Shown: positions 1 through 11,506, counted from the first letter of the stretch. The stretch is 41,994 nucleotides of DNA from Candidatus Altimarinota bacterium (GCA_028688895.1 JAQTXG010000014.1:1-41994), one strand, 5' to 3'. Notes: generated by a model not told the origin, from the sequence alone. Numbers and translations are program-made.

Positions 1-121
1 TTTTAGGTTTTAAAATACTATTTTAGTATATTTATTTTTGTTTATTTCGGTAAACATTTTTAGTATATTTATGTCATATTAATATAACATTAATATTTGA
101 GGGGAAAAATATTTTTTGCAT

Positions 122-157
122 AAAAAACTCCGAGTAAAAGATTTACTCGGAGTTTTT
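122..157. terminator. Bidirectional intrinsic terminator
   Basis: A perfect inverted repeat (stem AAACTCCGAGTAAA, loop AGAT) is flanked by an A-run on the left and a T-run on the right. It lies just beyond the stop of the minus-strand FtsX-like gene and would end that transcript. Confidence 0.85.
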
Positions 158-200
158 CAGTGTATTTTAAAGAAAAAACTGAAATTTTGATAGTCTTTCC

Positions 201-2552
201 TTAATTCCCATAAAAATATATAAACACATTAACTAGTAAAAATATGATAAACAAAAATAATATAGAAGAAAAATAGTAAAATAATGATATATCGAAATAA
301 TTTATAAATGAGAAGATTATAAACAATATAATAGATCAAAACACTAAACTAAATATCAATCATATAAGTATCAAATAAAAGTATTCAAACTTGACTCATA
401 GGAATAGTTTTTTCTTTATTCATCATAGAATATGTAGGATTTTTAGTTTGTATTCTTTGAAGCTTTTTAAAAATAATATAGATACCAAAAAGCTAATAAA
501 TGAAAATATAAATATGTAAAATAGTGAAAAATAAACTACTTTCAATATTTTATCTGCTACATCTAATACTATTTCTATTATGTCTTTTGTATTTATAAAT
601 GTCAGATTTGACTGAGTTTCTTTGCTCAAAACTAGTTCTAAATCAGGTATTTTTTCGCTTTGTTTATATGATAATATGTATGATTTTGGAAAATTTGCGA
701 AATCATCTTTATCGAGCATAAAATAGAAAAATGGATTGGTTCAGTTTCTAAGTGCTTCTCTGAAATTTGTGACTGTTAATTGTTTTTCTAGTCAAGCTAC
801 ATTGAATACTATTTTGTCTCACAATTTCAATCATAGTCTATTTGCGAATTCTATGTCTACTGATACTCATCATTTTTTTAGTTCAGTTCATTGTATTATT
901 TTGTTATCCAGTTTTTTGGTTGTAGAGAAAAATTCACGAGAAAATTCGCGACTTACATTTTCAGTATTGAAATATTGTTTTAGGTTTTTTCCATTTATTT
1001 CATTTATTCTCAAGTTTGTTATTTCATATATTTCATCATCATTGAAATACTTGTTTATCGTTTCTATGTCATCTTTTTGAGCATTTAATACAAACATATC
1101 ATTGCTGTCATCGCTTAAAGTATTTAGATAGCTTATAAAACTTCAAGAGAATACAAAAAATATAAATATACTTAGAAATGATACTATACTAGAAAATACA
1201 ATTAAAAAAGAGATATTTCCAGGTTTGATAGTAGAACGAATAGCATCAAATAAATAGAAACTAGTTATTTTTTTGTATAAGATTTTATAATTAAATTCTA
1301 GTAAGTATTTGATAAATATGTAAAATATCACAACTACAATCAAGCTAGATATAGTAAAAATCATACTATATATCAAGTCTATTCAAGATATCAGGTTGAT
1401 GAAGAAAAATCAGAAAAAAATGAGTAATAAATATATGATATAATCTTTTTTTGAAAAATTTGAGAAATCACTGGTGTCTTTTAATAGGTCGTTTATTTTA
1501 CTTTTTCTGATTTTATATATAGGAGAAAATAGTCAAACAATAAGTAAAACTATCATTATAAATAATCATTTATAATACGATTCATCGAAAAATGAGAAAA
1601 AGCTAAATCTAGTATGGAGAATTTCGAGTACAGCAAAATTTAGCAATATAGATATGATATATGCAAATAAAAAAATGAAAAATACAGAGAAAAAACTATA
1701 CAAATAGATTTTGTGTTTACTTAAACCAAATATATTTAATAATCAGAAATTGCTTTTATTTTTTTTGAAAAAACTTTCTAGTGATAGTATGATAATAAAA
1801 AATGTGATGATAAATACTACTAGATTGAATCAATTTATAAACAGATAAAATCTATCTGTTATTTCTCCGATACTGTCTTGTCTATCGTTTATAGTTCTGA
1901 CTCTAAAAGACTTTTCTTCTCAGATTTGTTTTATGTTTTGTACTACTTTTTCGTCATATTTATTCAAAAAATTTAAGTAGATTTTGTAATTTATTCTAGA
2001 ATTTGACTCATTTAATTCTTTGTTCAACAAATCTATAGGTAAATAGATCTTTTTATCATTTGTGTATAGTGATATTTCTCAGAGTGGTTTTTGGTTTATT
2101 ATTCATTTTACTTTGATTTTTTGTTCAAATACATCTATATAATCTCAAAATGTATCATAAGTCAATTTATCTACTACTGCAAATCAATCACTATGAATAG
2201 TGTCATAAGAAAATGTTTCATAAAATGGATAATTATCACTATGATATACTAGTTCATACAATATAGGTTTATTATTTTTATCAAAAAGAGTAGAATCTAT
2301 TTCTATAGTTTCTGCTTGTTTGAAGTATTTTTTGTATGTGTCTATATATGAAGTGTCTATTTTTTCATTGTTTGATAATACTATATCTGCTCAAACAAGA
2401 GGCTTTGTCTCTTGTTTCAAGTATTCTTTTACTCATAGTATTACATTGTTTGAAAGAATATATGAAAAAATACTCAAACACACTGCTATAAATATAAATA
2501 GAAAGTATTTTTTTTCTTTGAAAAATATTATTTTTATAAATTTTTTAAACAT
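201..2552 (-). CDS. FtsX/MacB-type ABC transporter permease (code 25)
   Basis: Membrane permease of about 783 aa, read with TGA as Gly. It has an N-terminal transmembrane helix (residues about 15-38), a long extracytoplasmic domain, a central group of helices, a second extracytoplasmic segment and C-terminal helices. This is the two-module layout of large FtsX-family permeases (type VII ABC, mechanotransmission type). Its start is one base past the stop of the upstream ABC ATPase gene, so the two are almost certainly co-translated partners. Substrates of this class include lipoproteins, antimicrobial peptides and cell-wall hydrolase signals; the sequence does not show which applies. The stop is TAA. 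No Shine-Dalgarno is visible. Family call is from topology and neighbour, so the exact subfamily is open. Confidence 0.8.
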
Positions 2553-2553
2553 A

Positions 2554-3213
2554 TTATTTTGTTACTAAATTATAGTTTTTCATTTCATATACTGTATCAG
2601 ATTTGTTAGCTACTTCTGTATCGTGAGTTATTAGTATGATAGTATTTTTTGTTTTGATGTGTAGTTTTTCTATTAGATCTATGATTATTTTTTTGTTTTT
2701 TTGATCTAGAGAGCCAGTTGGTTCATCTGCCAATAAAAGTTTAGTTTTTCAAACAAAAGCTCTAGCTATAGCTACTCTTTGTCTCTCACCTCCACTTAAG
2801 TTGAATACATAATTTTCACTTTTGTTTTTTAATCATACTATTTCTAATATTTCATCTGTAGAGAAATTTCTTTCTAATCAGTTGAGTTCTATTATTAGGT
2901 CTATATTTTCTCTGAGCGTCAAATTGTCTATCAGTTTAAAATTTTGAAATATATATGAAATATTTTTTCATCTGTACATCGTTATTTCGTCTTCAGACAT
3001 ATTTTTGTACTGTGTTCAAAATATATCTATAACTCAAGCGTAGTCTGTATCTATACCTGAAAGCATATTTAAAAAAGTGGATTTTCAGCTACCACTTGGT
3101 CAAATAATTGAGATGAAATCACCAGATTTGATTTCTAAACTCATATCTAGAAAAATCTCTACTTTTTCTTTATTTTCTCAAAATATTTTACTTAACTTAT
3201 TTATTTTTATCAT
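2554..3213 (-). CDS. LolD/MacB-type ABC transporter ATP-binding protein (code 25)
   Basis: Cytoplasmic ATPase of 219 aa, the usual length for LolD/FtsE-like subunits. Visible motifs are Walker A (GPSGSGKST, several Gly encoded by TGA), a Q-loop (YIFQNF), the ABC signature LSGGERQRVAIARA, Walker B LLLADEPTGSLD and the switch His in LITHD. It would power the FtsX-like permease that begins one base downstream. The glycines of Walker A and the signature being TGA is strong local proof of UGA=Gly. The SGNH-hydrolase gene lies upstream on the same strand with a 9-base gap, so the three may be one operon. Confidence 0.93.
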
Positions 3214-3222
3214 TTGATTATA

Positions 3223-3882
3223 TTATTTTTCTAAAATATCTTTTTTGATTAAAAAATCGTATAGATTTTTTACTACTATATCATATCATGCGCTGTTTGG
3301 GTGTATTTTGTCACTATTATTTAATTCTCTTACTCATCATACTCATTCTAGAAAATAGTCTATTAAATATATATTTTCTCTTTGTTTTGCTATTTCTTTA
3401 TATACATTTTTGAATTCATTTCTGTATTTTAATCCTAAATTTATAGGTATATCCATTCATCATAATACTATTTTTGTACTAGATGGAAATGAATCTATTA
3501 TGTTTATAATATTTGATTTCAAATCAATTGTAGAAAGTCATCTAAGTCAATCATTTCATCATATGACTATTATCACTATATCAGGATTTAACTCCAAATA
3601 CAATCATACTCTAGATTTCAATCAATCCGATGTATCTCATGATACTCAGGCATTTACTACTTTGTAATTGTATCAATTTTTTGCTAATAGATTTTCCAAT
3701 TTGCTAGGATAATTGTCACTGCTATCTACTCATAATCATGCAGTCAAGCTATCTCAAAGTGCTAGAATAGTTTTTTGTTGTTCTGATGCAGTATTTCAAG
3801 TTTGAGTGTTTGTTCAATTATCTTTACTTGTACATGAAAATAATAAAAAACTCATCAATAATAGTATAAATATCTTTTTCAT
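3223..3882 (-). CDS. SGNH/GDSL-family esterase, lipoprotein (code 25)
   Basis: 219-aa secreted hydrolase. The N-terminus is a lipoprotein signal (MKKIF..., lipobox LLFSC at about residues 14-18), so it is anchored by the Lgt pathway encoded at 11.7 kb. Block I ALGDSLTAGLG carries the nucleophile Ser. A block with G-x-N-D follows (GGNDGL), and a C-terminal D-x-x-H (SDKIHPN) supplies the Asp/His pair. This pattern matches TesA-like lysophospholipase/thioesterase and arylesterase proteins. Many of the motif glycines are TGA. The likely role is hydrolysis of acyl or acetyl esters at the cell surface; the substrate cannot be told. It begins 5 bases after the pgl stop. Confidence 0.88.
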
Positions 3883-3887
3883 ATTTT

Positions 3888-4574
3888 TTAAGTTATATCA
3901 CTAAATACAAATACATTCTCACATTTTTTAATTAATTTTATTGGACAATCATATACACTTATTTTTTCATTCATAAATTTCTTATATGCTTCTATTTTAC
4001 TTTCTCACATAAAAAATGCAAATGCATATTTCGTATCATGTAACATATTTACAGATATAGTTATTCTATCACTTGGTGGTTTTGGTGAATCAGATATTTT
4101 TAAGTATCAGTAAGTAGTATCACTTAGTAATGCATGGTTTGGGAAAAGTGAGCAAGTATGACAATCTGGTCATACTCAAAAAAGTCATATATCTATATGT
4201 TTTACTTGATTGAAATAATCTGTTTCATATTCTGTTAAGCTGAAATCTGGTAAGAGTATTTGAGATTGATTTATGTATCATTTTTCTATCAATTTATTCA
4301 AGAATAGGTTTTTTAGTTGTTTATAATTACTGTCATCATCTTCAAAATCGACTACTCTCTCATCCAAAAAACAAAAGTATATCTTTGTTCTGGTTTCTAA
4401 ATCTATTTCACTAAATATATTTACGAAATCAGTATAAAAAATGTTTAATGAGCTTCATCATGAAAGTCATAAAACTATTTTGTTTTGGTTTTTGAGTTTT
4501 TGAATGGTATTTAGGAATTCGTATTTGAATTGTTGTTTTAGGATTTTGTGGTTTTGATTTGTAGTTGTTTTCAT
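3888..4574 (-). CDS. pgl: 6-phosphogluconolactonase (code 25)
   Basis: 228 aa, normal for the SOL/DevB-type lactonase that opens 6-phosphoglucono-lactone in the oxidative pentose-phosphate pathway. Visible family blocks are the phosphate-binding LGLSGGSS near residue 37, the FLDERVV block followed by SNYKQLKNLFL, the DIGLFGVGPDCHTCSLFP block (equivalent to GxGxDGHTASLFP) and the C-terminal PPSDRITIS. In the third block D-G-H-T-A is D-C-H-T-C, a mild deviation. The neighbours zwf and gnd encode the preceding and following steps, which supports the call. The ATG lies in an AT-rich leader without a Shine-Dalgarno. Confidence 0.9.
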
Positions 4575-4662
4575 TTGTATTATATTATTATTTTTTGAGT
4601 CATTATGGACTTGTTTCAGATTTTTTTTGATATTTTTTGCTTTTAGTGTGTTACTTGTCTTT

Positions 4663-4780
4663 CATACTTTTGGCAGCAAAAGTATGGCAAAACTGTCAGG
4701 GGGGAGAAGTTCCAACTGGCATGTTTTGGTGTTTCTACATGCGGCTCATCTCAGTCCTCCCCCCTGAAACCCCCGTCTCT
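4663..4780. repeat. GC-rich structured intergenic element, copy A
   Basis: A 24-base hairpin with a 10-bp perfect stem and 4-base loop (4663-4686) is followed after two bases by AAAACTGTCAGGGGGG. A spacer and CCTGAAACCCCCGTCT (4763-4778) follow. CAGGGGGG (4697-4704) and CCCCCCTG (4759-4766) are perfectly complementary. A second copy at 11363-11506 has the same layout with a completely different but still paired stem. It lies between zwf and pgl, is much richer in GC than its surroundings, and contains no credible gene. Confidence 0.75.
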
Positions 4781-4829
4781 TTGAGTAGTATTTTTAGTTA
4801 ATTATTTTTATCTATTTAATTTGTATTTT

Positions 4830-6212
4830 TTATTTGCTTTCATACCACTTTCTCCCATCATTTTCTAGTAGGTAGTCGCTTGCAATAGGTCAGTTACTTC
4901 ATTTTGGATATTTGTGTATAAGTGGGCAATCGTTTTTGCAGTTTACTAGATTATCTACTATTTTCCAGCTTTGTTCTAGCATTTCCCAGCTAGTAAATAG
5001 TGTTTTGTCTGATATAATAGCGTCTTCTAGTAGTTTCTCGTAAGCTTCTTTTGATTCTAGTTCTTTTTCAAATTTTGATTTAACTCTTTCTACTTCTTGG
5101 CTGTTTCAGTTTTCTTTTATGTTGAAATGTATATCGATTCACTCATTTGGTTGTATTTCTAGTATTATCCTGTTTTTTTCTATGTTTCAGAATTTTTTGA
5201 AAAGTATGTCTGGCACTTCTTTGAATTCTATAACTATTTGTGTAAGTTTTTTTTCTAGAGCTTTTCATGTCCTCAAATAAATAGGTACTCATACAAAATT
5301 CCAGCTGTTTACCTCAAGTTTCATGGCTACAAATGTCTCTGTTTTACTATTTTTTGCTATATCTTTTTCTTCTAGATATCAATTGTATTGTCAAAAAACT
5401 ATGTTGTTTTCATAATTGTCTCACAATTTGATAGATCTAAATACTTTTAGTTTTTCTTGTCTGATTCCATCACTATCTATCATAGATGGTGGATTCATAA
5501 CTACCAATGAAAGTACTTGAAATAGATGATTTTGTACCATGTCTCTGAGAGCACCACTCTTATCATAATATCATCCTCTATCACCTACTCATACTGTTTC
5601 TGATGCTGTTATCTGGATATTGTCTATATACTTGTTGTTCCAAATAGGCTCAAATATGATATTTGCAAATCTAAAAGCAAGTATATTTTGAATAGCTTCT
5701 TTTCATACATAGTGATCAATTCTATACACTTGCTCTTCTCTAAATACTTCCATGATTTTTGTATTTAGTTTTTTTGCAGACTTAAGGTCTGTTCCAAATG
5801 GTTTTTCAAATATGATTTTGGTTTTCTTTATATTTATGTGTTTATAATTATCTACAAATGCATCAAAATATTCTGGTGCTATAGATAGATAAAATATTAT
5901 CTGACTAGTTTTTCTTTGTATTTTTTTTATGTCTTGTTTTAGATTTGCATAATCTGTAGGATTGGTAAGCTCTACTTTGGAATAATTTATAGTATCCAAA
6001 AATCTAGAAAAATCATCTGATTTTCCTATGAATTCATCAGTTTCTTTGTCTATGAATTCTCTGAATTCTGTGTCATTGTAGTTTCTCCTACCTACTGCGA
6101 TTATATCTATTTCTAGTCATTTTTTGTATTTAAAAATGTTGTATAGCGCTGGGAATAATTTTCTCTTTGCTAGGTCTCATGTAGAGCCGTATATGATGAA
6201 TATTGTGTGCAT
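4830..6212 (-). CDS. zwf: Glucose-6-phosphate dehydrogenase (code 25)
   Basis: 460 aa, slightly short for the family (about 480-510). It oxidises glucose-6-phosphate to the lactone with NAD(P)+. Visible: the N-terminal nucleotide-binding segment ([18 protein letters not shown]), [11 protein letters not shown], the active-site signature RIDHYVGKEAIQN (conserved RIDHYLGKE with catalytic His; the Gly is TGA), and [15 protein letters not shown]. Both standard GGN and TGA glycines are used. gnd lies upstream with about 100 bases between, and pgl is downstream, so the oxidative pentose-phosphate branch is encoded together. The ATG is preceded by an AT-rich leader without a Shine-Dalgarno. Confidence 0.95.
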
Positions 6213-6219
6213 AGTTTTT

Positions 6220-6252
6220 TAGGAATAATGAATAATGAATAATGAATAATGA
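6220..6252. repeat. Short tandem repeat AATAATG
   Basis: Four adjacent copies of the 7-base unit AATAATG lie in the gap between gnd and zwf, immediately upstream of the zwf start on the minus strand. Copy-number change here could alter the zwf leader, but there is no direct sign of function. Confidence 0.7.
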
Positions 6253-6308
6253 AATGTTTTACTATATTTTTTTACAATTTAATAGTTTTGTTTTTAGTTT
6301 TTTTATGC

Positions 6309-7718
6309 TTACCATTCTGTGTGAAATGTTCATTGTTTGTCTGTTCTTTCGTAGGTGTGGGCTCAGAAATAGTCTCTGAGTCATTGTATTAGATTTGCAC
6401 TTGATTGTTTTTGTGTGATTGCGTAAAAATAGTTTAATCAAGCAGATAATGATAAGCTAGATATTTCATTTAACATATTTTGTTTTATGTGTTTTTTGTA
6501 ATCATTTAGTCAATTTTGGATCTCATTTTTTATATCTGTTAGTTCAAATATATGTTCAAAATCAGTGTTTGATTTGAATACATCTGTTAAAAATTCTAAT
6601 AATTTTGCTCTGATAATACAACCTCATTGCCAGATTCTAGATATTTCTGATAGATTTATGTGCCAGTTTTCATTTTGAGCTGTTTCTTTTATGAGAGCGT
6701 ATCATTGTGCGTATGCAAAAATCATTCATATATATAGAGTGTTTTCTAATATTTTTAAGTATTCTTGTAGTTCTATCAATTCGCTACTTGTATTTGCTGT
6801 ATTATAGATATTTGATAATTTTTCTCTGAGTTGTTTTTTTTCTGAAATGTCTCTAGCAAAAGTGGCTTCTCAGATAGTGGAAACGCTTTCAGCTCTATCA
6901 AATCATTCTATAGAAGTCCATTTACCTGTTCATTTAGCTCAAGCTTTGTCTAAAATATAGTCTATTAGGTATTTGTTTTCATCAAATGAATCTTTTTTTG
7001 CTAATACTTTGTAAGTGATTTCTATTAAATATGAATTTAATTTTCAATCATTGTATTTTTTAAATATTTCGCTTATTTCTTTTGGATTTAGTTTGTATAG
7101 TTTTCTAAGTGAATCATATCATTCTGCTATCATCTGCATTATTGCGTATTCTATACCATTGTGTACCATTTTTATATAGTGTCATGCTCAGTTTTCTCAT
7201 ATATATGTTTCACATTTTTTTCATGAAAAATCATTTGCTGAAATCGCATGCAATATGTCTCTGATTTGTTCATATGATTCTCTGTCTCATCCAGGCATAA
7301 TACTTGGTCAGTTCAATGCTCACTCTTCTCATCCGGATACTCCACATCATACGAATCTAATAGATTTTTGTTTTAGTTGTTCGTATCTTTTTTGTGTATC
7401 TTTGTAATATGAATTTCAACAATCTATGATTATATCGTCTTTTTCAAGTAATGGTAATAGATTTTCTATAACTGCGTCTACAGGATTTCATGCTTTTACC
7501 ATGATAATTATTTTTCTAGGAGTTTCTATAGAATCAACAAATTGTTTTAAGTCGTAGCTTCATATTAGATTTTCGTTTCAGAAGTCAGATACGAATTGTT
7601 TTGTAACCGATTCTGTTCTGTTGTATACTATAGTTTTGTATCAATTTTTTGCTATATTTCTAGCTAGGTTTGCTCACATAACTGCGAGACCGATTAATCA
7701 TATGTTTGCTTTTTTCAT
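6309..7718 (-). CDS. gnd: 6-phosphogluconate dehydrogenase (code 25)
   Basis: 469 aa, the usual length for the long (decarboxylating) form that produces ribulose-5-phosphate and NAD(P)H. Visible: the N-terminal dinucleotide-binding segment (IGLIGLAVMGANLARNIA), IIDCGNSYYKDT, the substrate-binding block CGVSGGEEGALNGPSIMPGG, HYIKMVHNGIEYAIMQ with the catalytic Lys, and a C-terminal segment that includes YERTDK. Many invariant glycines are TGA. Expected GLAVMG and VSGGEEGA glycines are retained, so the enzyme looks active. It would be transcribed ahead of zwf; the transcript starts in the gap after the terminator at 7855-7902. Confidence 0.95.
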
Positions 7719-7854
7719 TTTTTATTTTTAAGGTATATTTATTTAGTTTAATTTATTTGGGTAATAGTTGGTTAAGAAAAAATACTTTTCATAAATCTAA
7801 CTATATTTTAAAATAAATCAAATTTATAATAAGAATAATTCTCATATTAATAAA

Positions 7855-7902
7855 AATAACCCTTAATAGAGACATTTTGGTGTCTCTTATTAAGGGTTAT
7901 TT
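7855..7902. terminator. Strong hairpin terminator
   Basis: A long perfect stem (AATAACCCTTAATAGAGACA paired with its complement, loop TTTTGG) is flanked by A/T tracts. It lies between the gnd leader and the end of the 111-aa gene, so it should terminate the minus-strand M23/small-gene transcript. The gap 7719-7965 contains no gene. Confidence 0.85.
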
Positions 7903-7965
7903 CAAATGAAAAACCATTATGTATTAGCTGCTAATGTACTGCAAATATATTAGCTTATACATTTG

Positions 7966-8301
7966 TTATGCAGCTTGGAGTAGATTTTCATAAATATCAT
8001 AATGTTTTAAAACATTTGCTATTGTAAGTGGTTCTTTTTTCTGAAGTCTTAGACTTAAATCTATCATTTCTTTTCTTTTTCAAAATATTTTTGATAGTTC
8101 ATATTCATTTTCATTTATTTCATTATCTGTATTTGATAATTTTGTAATTTCATGTTTTTCAATTCAAAATAATTCAGATAATCATTTTGAAATAATGGCA
8201 TTATTTACCTTTTCTCTTGTATTTTCAGTATGTTCTTGTATTGCTATATTTGTAGGTGAATTATTGTGTTCACCATAATTGTTTGATTCAATAGTTTTCA
8301 T
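7966..8301 (-). CDS. Small hypothetical protein, 111 aa (code 25)
   Basis: An open frame of 111 aa from ATG to TAA with two in-frame TGA codons read as Gly. It is hydrophilic and rich in Asn, Glu and Lys, with predicted helical segments (for example SLRLQKKEPLTIANVLKHYDIYENLL) and no signal peptide or membrane helix. I recognise no family. It sits downstream of the 43-aa and M23 genes on the same strand and ends just before a strong terminator, so it may be the last gene of that unit. Confidence 0.55.
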
Positions 8302-8338
8302 AATTTTGTATTATTAATTAAAAACTTTTCACTTTGTT

Positions 8339-8470
8339 TTAGTTTGTTCATAGAATTTCTTCAATTTTCTTGAAAAAATTTATTTCAATTTCGCTTATTT
8401 CAGATGTTAAATCTGATTTTTTATGAGAGTTTCAATAATCTCAAATTTCTTTTTTTGTTCTGTGTGACAT
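8339..8470 (-). CDS. Very small hypothetical protein, 43 aa (code 25)
   Basis: A 43-codon frame (MSHRTKKEI...) with three TGA codons as Gly and a TAA stop, lying 22 bases downstream of the M23 peptidase gene on the same strand. It is charged and without membrane helices. It fills the gap between two better-supported genes and has the base use of its neighbours, but its size makes it uncertain. No family is recognised. Confidence 0.4.
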
Positions 8471-8492
8471 AATCTTGTTTTTAGATATTAAA

Positions 8493-10904
8493 TTATTTAA
8501 CTGTTACGTATGTTTGAGCATTTTTGTCCAATGTTTTTGATAATAGGTATGCTCATTCTCATCTAGTTATTTTACTCACTGGTTGAAAATAACTTTGTCA
8601 GAATTGATCTTTCCAAGTAGTTTTATCATCAAATATTTGAGCGATTTTTATACTTGTTGCTTCATCAATGTCTTTGTATGTTTTTTTTGTATTAGTGTCA
8701 GTTTCAAAAACCAAGTATTTGTAACTCAAGTTTAGGAAATCCAATCTGCTAATTGTTTGATAATTACTAGCTGTGTTTTTTGCTTTGCTTATCTCGTTTA
8801 AGTTGTTTGTAATTGTATTTTTTGTTTGTTTGTCATATACTTTTGATTGTATTTTGTTTAATGCATTTTCAATCCATACTAGAGCATCTTTTTGTGATAA
8901 TTCTTTATTTTCTTGAAAATATCATTTATTTATTCAAGTTGCTATTCATTGTTCTAATAAACTAACTACTTCATTTTTGTATTCGTAATTGCTTGTCAAT
9001 CATTTTGGATTTGATACTACCAATTTTTTGTCAGATAATACTGTATTGTTGTAATTGTTTTTTACTGTAATACTAAAATTTTTAGATGTAGCTTTGTAAT
9101 CAAATATTAACAATCATGATATGGTATCTGAATATGTAAAATTGTATTCATTTTTGAAATCTGAATCGTTACAATTTGTAGAATATATCTTTTTGATATT
9201 TTTAATATCTCATTTTTTAATACATATTTGGTTATCTTCTGATGCTTTTATATTGTATGTAGACCCGTATTTTAGGTTGATCATATATTTATTATTTGCA
9301 TCTTTAAAGGCTACTACTCATGTTTGTTTTCATCATAATACAGTTTTGCTTGCTGATAAAATCTTTGAGCTTGTAGGATAAATGGCTACGCTAGAATTGT
9401 AAACTTTTAATGGAAGTGTTTTGATTACTTCGTTTCATATTTTTACATATAAGTTTGTAGTTCATTCTTGTTTTCAAGATATTTGTATATCCCTTTTACC
9501 ATCAGTAAAATAGAATAATTTTTCTGGGAAAACACTTACTTTATCTGTATTTACAACAAATGTCATACCTCCAGGCATTTCTCAAATAAATGCTTTACCT
9601 TTTCTATTTGTGATTTTCAATTTCAATGTTTCTGTACCATCTCTAGGTATATTTCAACCTGGATTTACAAAGTTTAACTCTATATTGTGAAATTTTAAAA
9701 ATTCTTCTACTTCCCTCTTTTCTATTTCTTCTCTCGTCATCAAATTTGTTTTGCTGATTTTTTGTGTTTCTACACTCTTATCATAAACTACTTGTGTAGT
9801 TGTAGTTTGTGTACCGTTAGCTAGAAATTGTAAATAATCTTGTTTTGTTTGATATCTAGTTTTTGGACCAAACCATCATGCTCACTCTGCATTTTTATCA
9901 CTTATCAATCATTTTGATATTTGATATGTGATTATAGAGTCTATCATATCTTCATATTTTCAATTTATATCTCATTTGTACACTCATATTTTTTTAAATA
10001 TTTCTTGTACTTTTTTGATATCTGAGTCTGCATATCAAATATATACAGTTCTATCAAATATACTCATTTCATTACTAGAAGTAGTTGTACTGCTTGAAGT
10101 AGATGTACTAGAATTATTTATATTGATATTTGGTACTTTTATAGTAGATATTTTGTCTAGTACTGCTCATGCAGTTTCAAAAAATAACAATGGATCTATA
10201 GAATTTTGTCTCAATTCATCGAAACATACTCATTCTTCTGTTATTTTATAATAACTAAATGGACATGTATTGTATGCATAATAAAATGGATGACTTTTTG
10301 TTGTATCTAAGTCTATTTGTATATGTAAATGGTTTCAAGTACTGTTTCATGTAGATCATACTTCTCCTATTTTTGTACCTACATTTATAAATTCTCAGAC
10401 TTTTACTTCCATTTTTGATAGATGCATATAGCTAGAATATACTTTTTTTCATTTTATATTATGTTCTATTGTGATAAAATTTCATTCCATTACATCATTT
10501 CTAGCATTTATAACTTTTCAGTCAGCTATACTATATACTGGAGTTCATTTTGCTGTTGCTATATCTGTACCGATATGTCCACCATTTCAGATATCCCATC
10601 AGTACTTGTAACTTGCTCACCATAAAACAGTATACAGTCTAGTAAAGTCGTTATAACCTCAGTCTAGAGATGCGTATTTAGTGTAGTCGCTTGTTTTTAA
10701 TATAGGTAATTCAGTTTTACAATCTTCTGATAATTCAGAGAAATCTGTAAACCTACATTCAAGCTTCGATATTTGCTTTAATGGGTAGATTACTTTATCA
10801 GAAGTAGCCGAAGCTATTGCTGGGACAGGATTTAGTGTAGTTACAATAAATATACCTAGCGTGATTTCTGATATAAATCTCTTAAAGTCTTTTGTTGTTT
10901 TCAT
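8493..10904 (-). CDS. Secreted M23 metallopeptidase with peptidoglycan-binding domain (code 25)
   Basis: 803 aa. The N-terminal helix (residues about 12-30) ending in AIASA is a signal peptide or anchor. Around residues 110-220 lies an M23 (LytM) zinc endopeptidase domain with the ligands in GGHIGTD (H-x-G-x-D) and NHLHIQ (H-x-H), plus GTPVYS and YMHLSK blocks. After a Ser/Thr linker comes a PG_binding_1-like domain (VQEIFKKIGVYKGDINGKYE) near residues 275-340, followed by beta-rich segments (Ig-like by composition) and a C-terminal helical region with a possible SLH-like stretch (TYKDIDEATSIKIAQIF). The likely role is cutting peptide cross-links in peptidoglycan, either its own wall or a host or prey wall. 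The start MKTTKDF is chosen over an upstream ATG because the signal sequence follows it. Confidence 0.87.
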
Positions 10905-11254
10905 AATAACTTTATTTTTGAAATAATTTATTTTAAATATCTGTATTTTTATATATAATGGGAATGTGTATTTTATTTGCAGATAAAATAACTTATATAT
11001 ATTACTTGACATTTAAATATTTGTATACTTAAATTATTTCCGTACATATATTACACCATAAAAAAATAATAATGTCAAATAATATGAATTAAAAATAAAT
11101 AAAATAAAAAGTCAATACGTTGTTATTGGCATTGTTTTGCTATTAATATGGTAGTATTTGATTATTTGACTTTTTAATTAAATATTTGATGGTATATAAA
11201 AAATATTGTTATGTTTGTGTATTTTTTGTGGTTTTTTTGTTTTTTGTTTTGTAG

Positions 11255-11321
11255 CCCCTTCCTCTTTGACTATTCGTTCTACGTAGGTTTACTCCGAAGG
11301 ACGAAAAGGGAAAGGATTCAG
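11255..11321. repeat. Dispersed intergenic repeat, copy related to 30753-30790
   Basis: Read on the minus strand this shows CTGAATCCTTTCCCTTTT, a 30-base insert, then TAGTCAAAGAGGAAGGGG. The same two blocks (TTGAATTCTTTCCCTTT and TAGTCAAAGAGAAAGAGG) occur next to each other at 30753-30786. Both copies are intergenic, which suggests a dispersed non-coding repeat family. Confidence 0.6.
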
Positions 11322-11362
11322 TTTGGGGATTATTTTTTATTTTTAGGGTGGTATGTTCTTCC

Positions 11363-11506
11363 CTTACCCCGCTGAAGCGGGGTAAGACAAAACTGTTAGG
11401 GGGGCTTGCGAATTACAGATATAATGTATTGTTGTTGCTAAATGTGCTCACTATTTTCTACCGTCAAGCGGCACCAAGGTCGCCCTATTTCCTAAAACCC
11501 CCGTCT
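11363..11506. repeat. GC-rich structured intergenic element, copy B
   Basis: This has the same plan as copy A at 4663-4780: a 24-base hairpin (10-bp stem CTTACCCCGC, loop TGAA), two bases, AAAACTGTTAGGGGGG, a spacer, then CCTAAAACCCCCGTCT (11491-11506). The hairpin stem differs at most positions from copy A but is fully paired. The TAGG/CCTA pair replaces CAGG/CCTG of copy A. This is what covariation in a folded element looks like. Confidence 0.75.

Noticed and set aside
736-1080. 114-aa plus-strand ORF
   Set aside because: It is antisense to the FtsX-like gene, which is continuous with TGA=Gly; its composition (Ser/Phe/His-rich) is typical of a shadow frame.
9928-10625. 107-aa and 67-aa plus-strand ORFs
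   Set aside because: They are antisense to the M23 peptidase gene, which is continuous when TGA is Gly.
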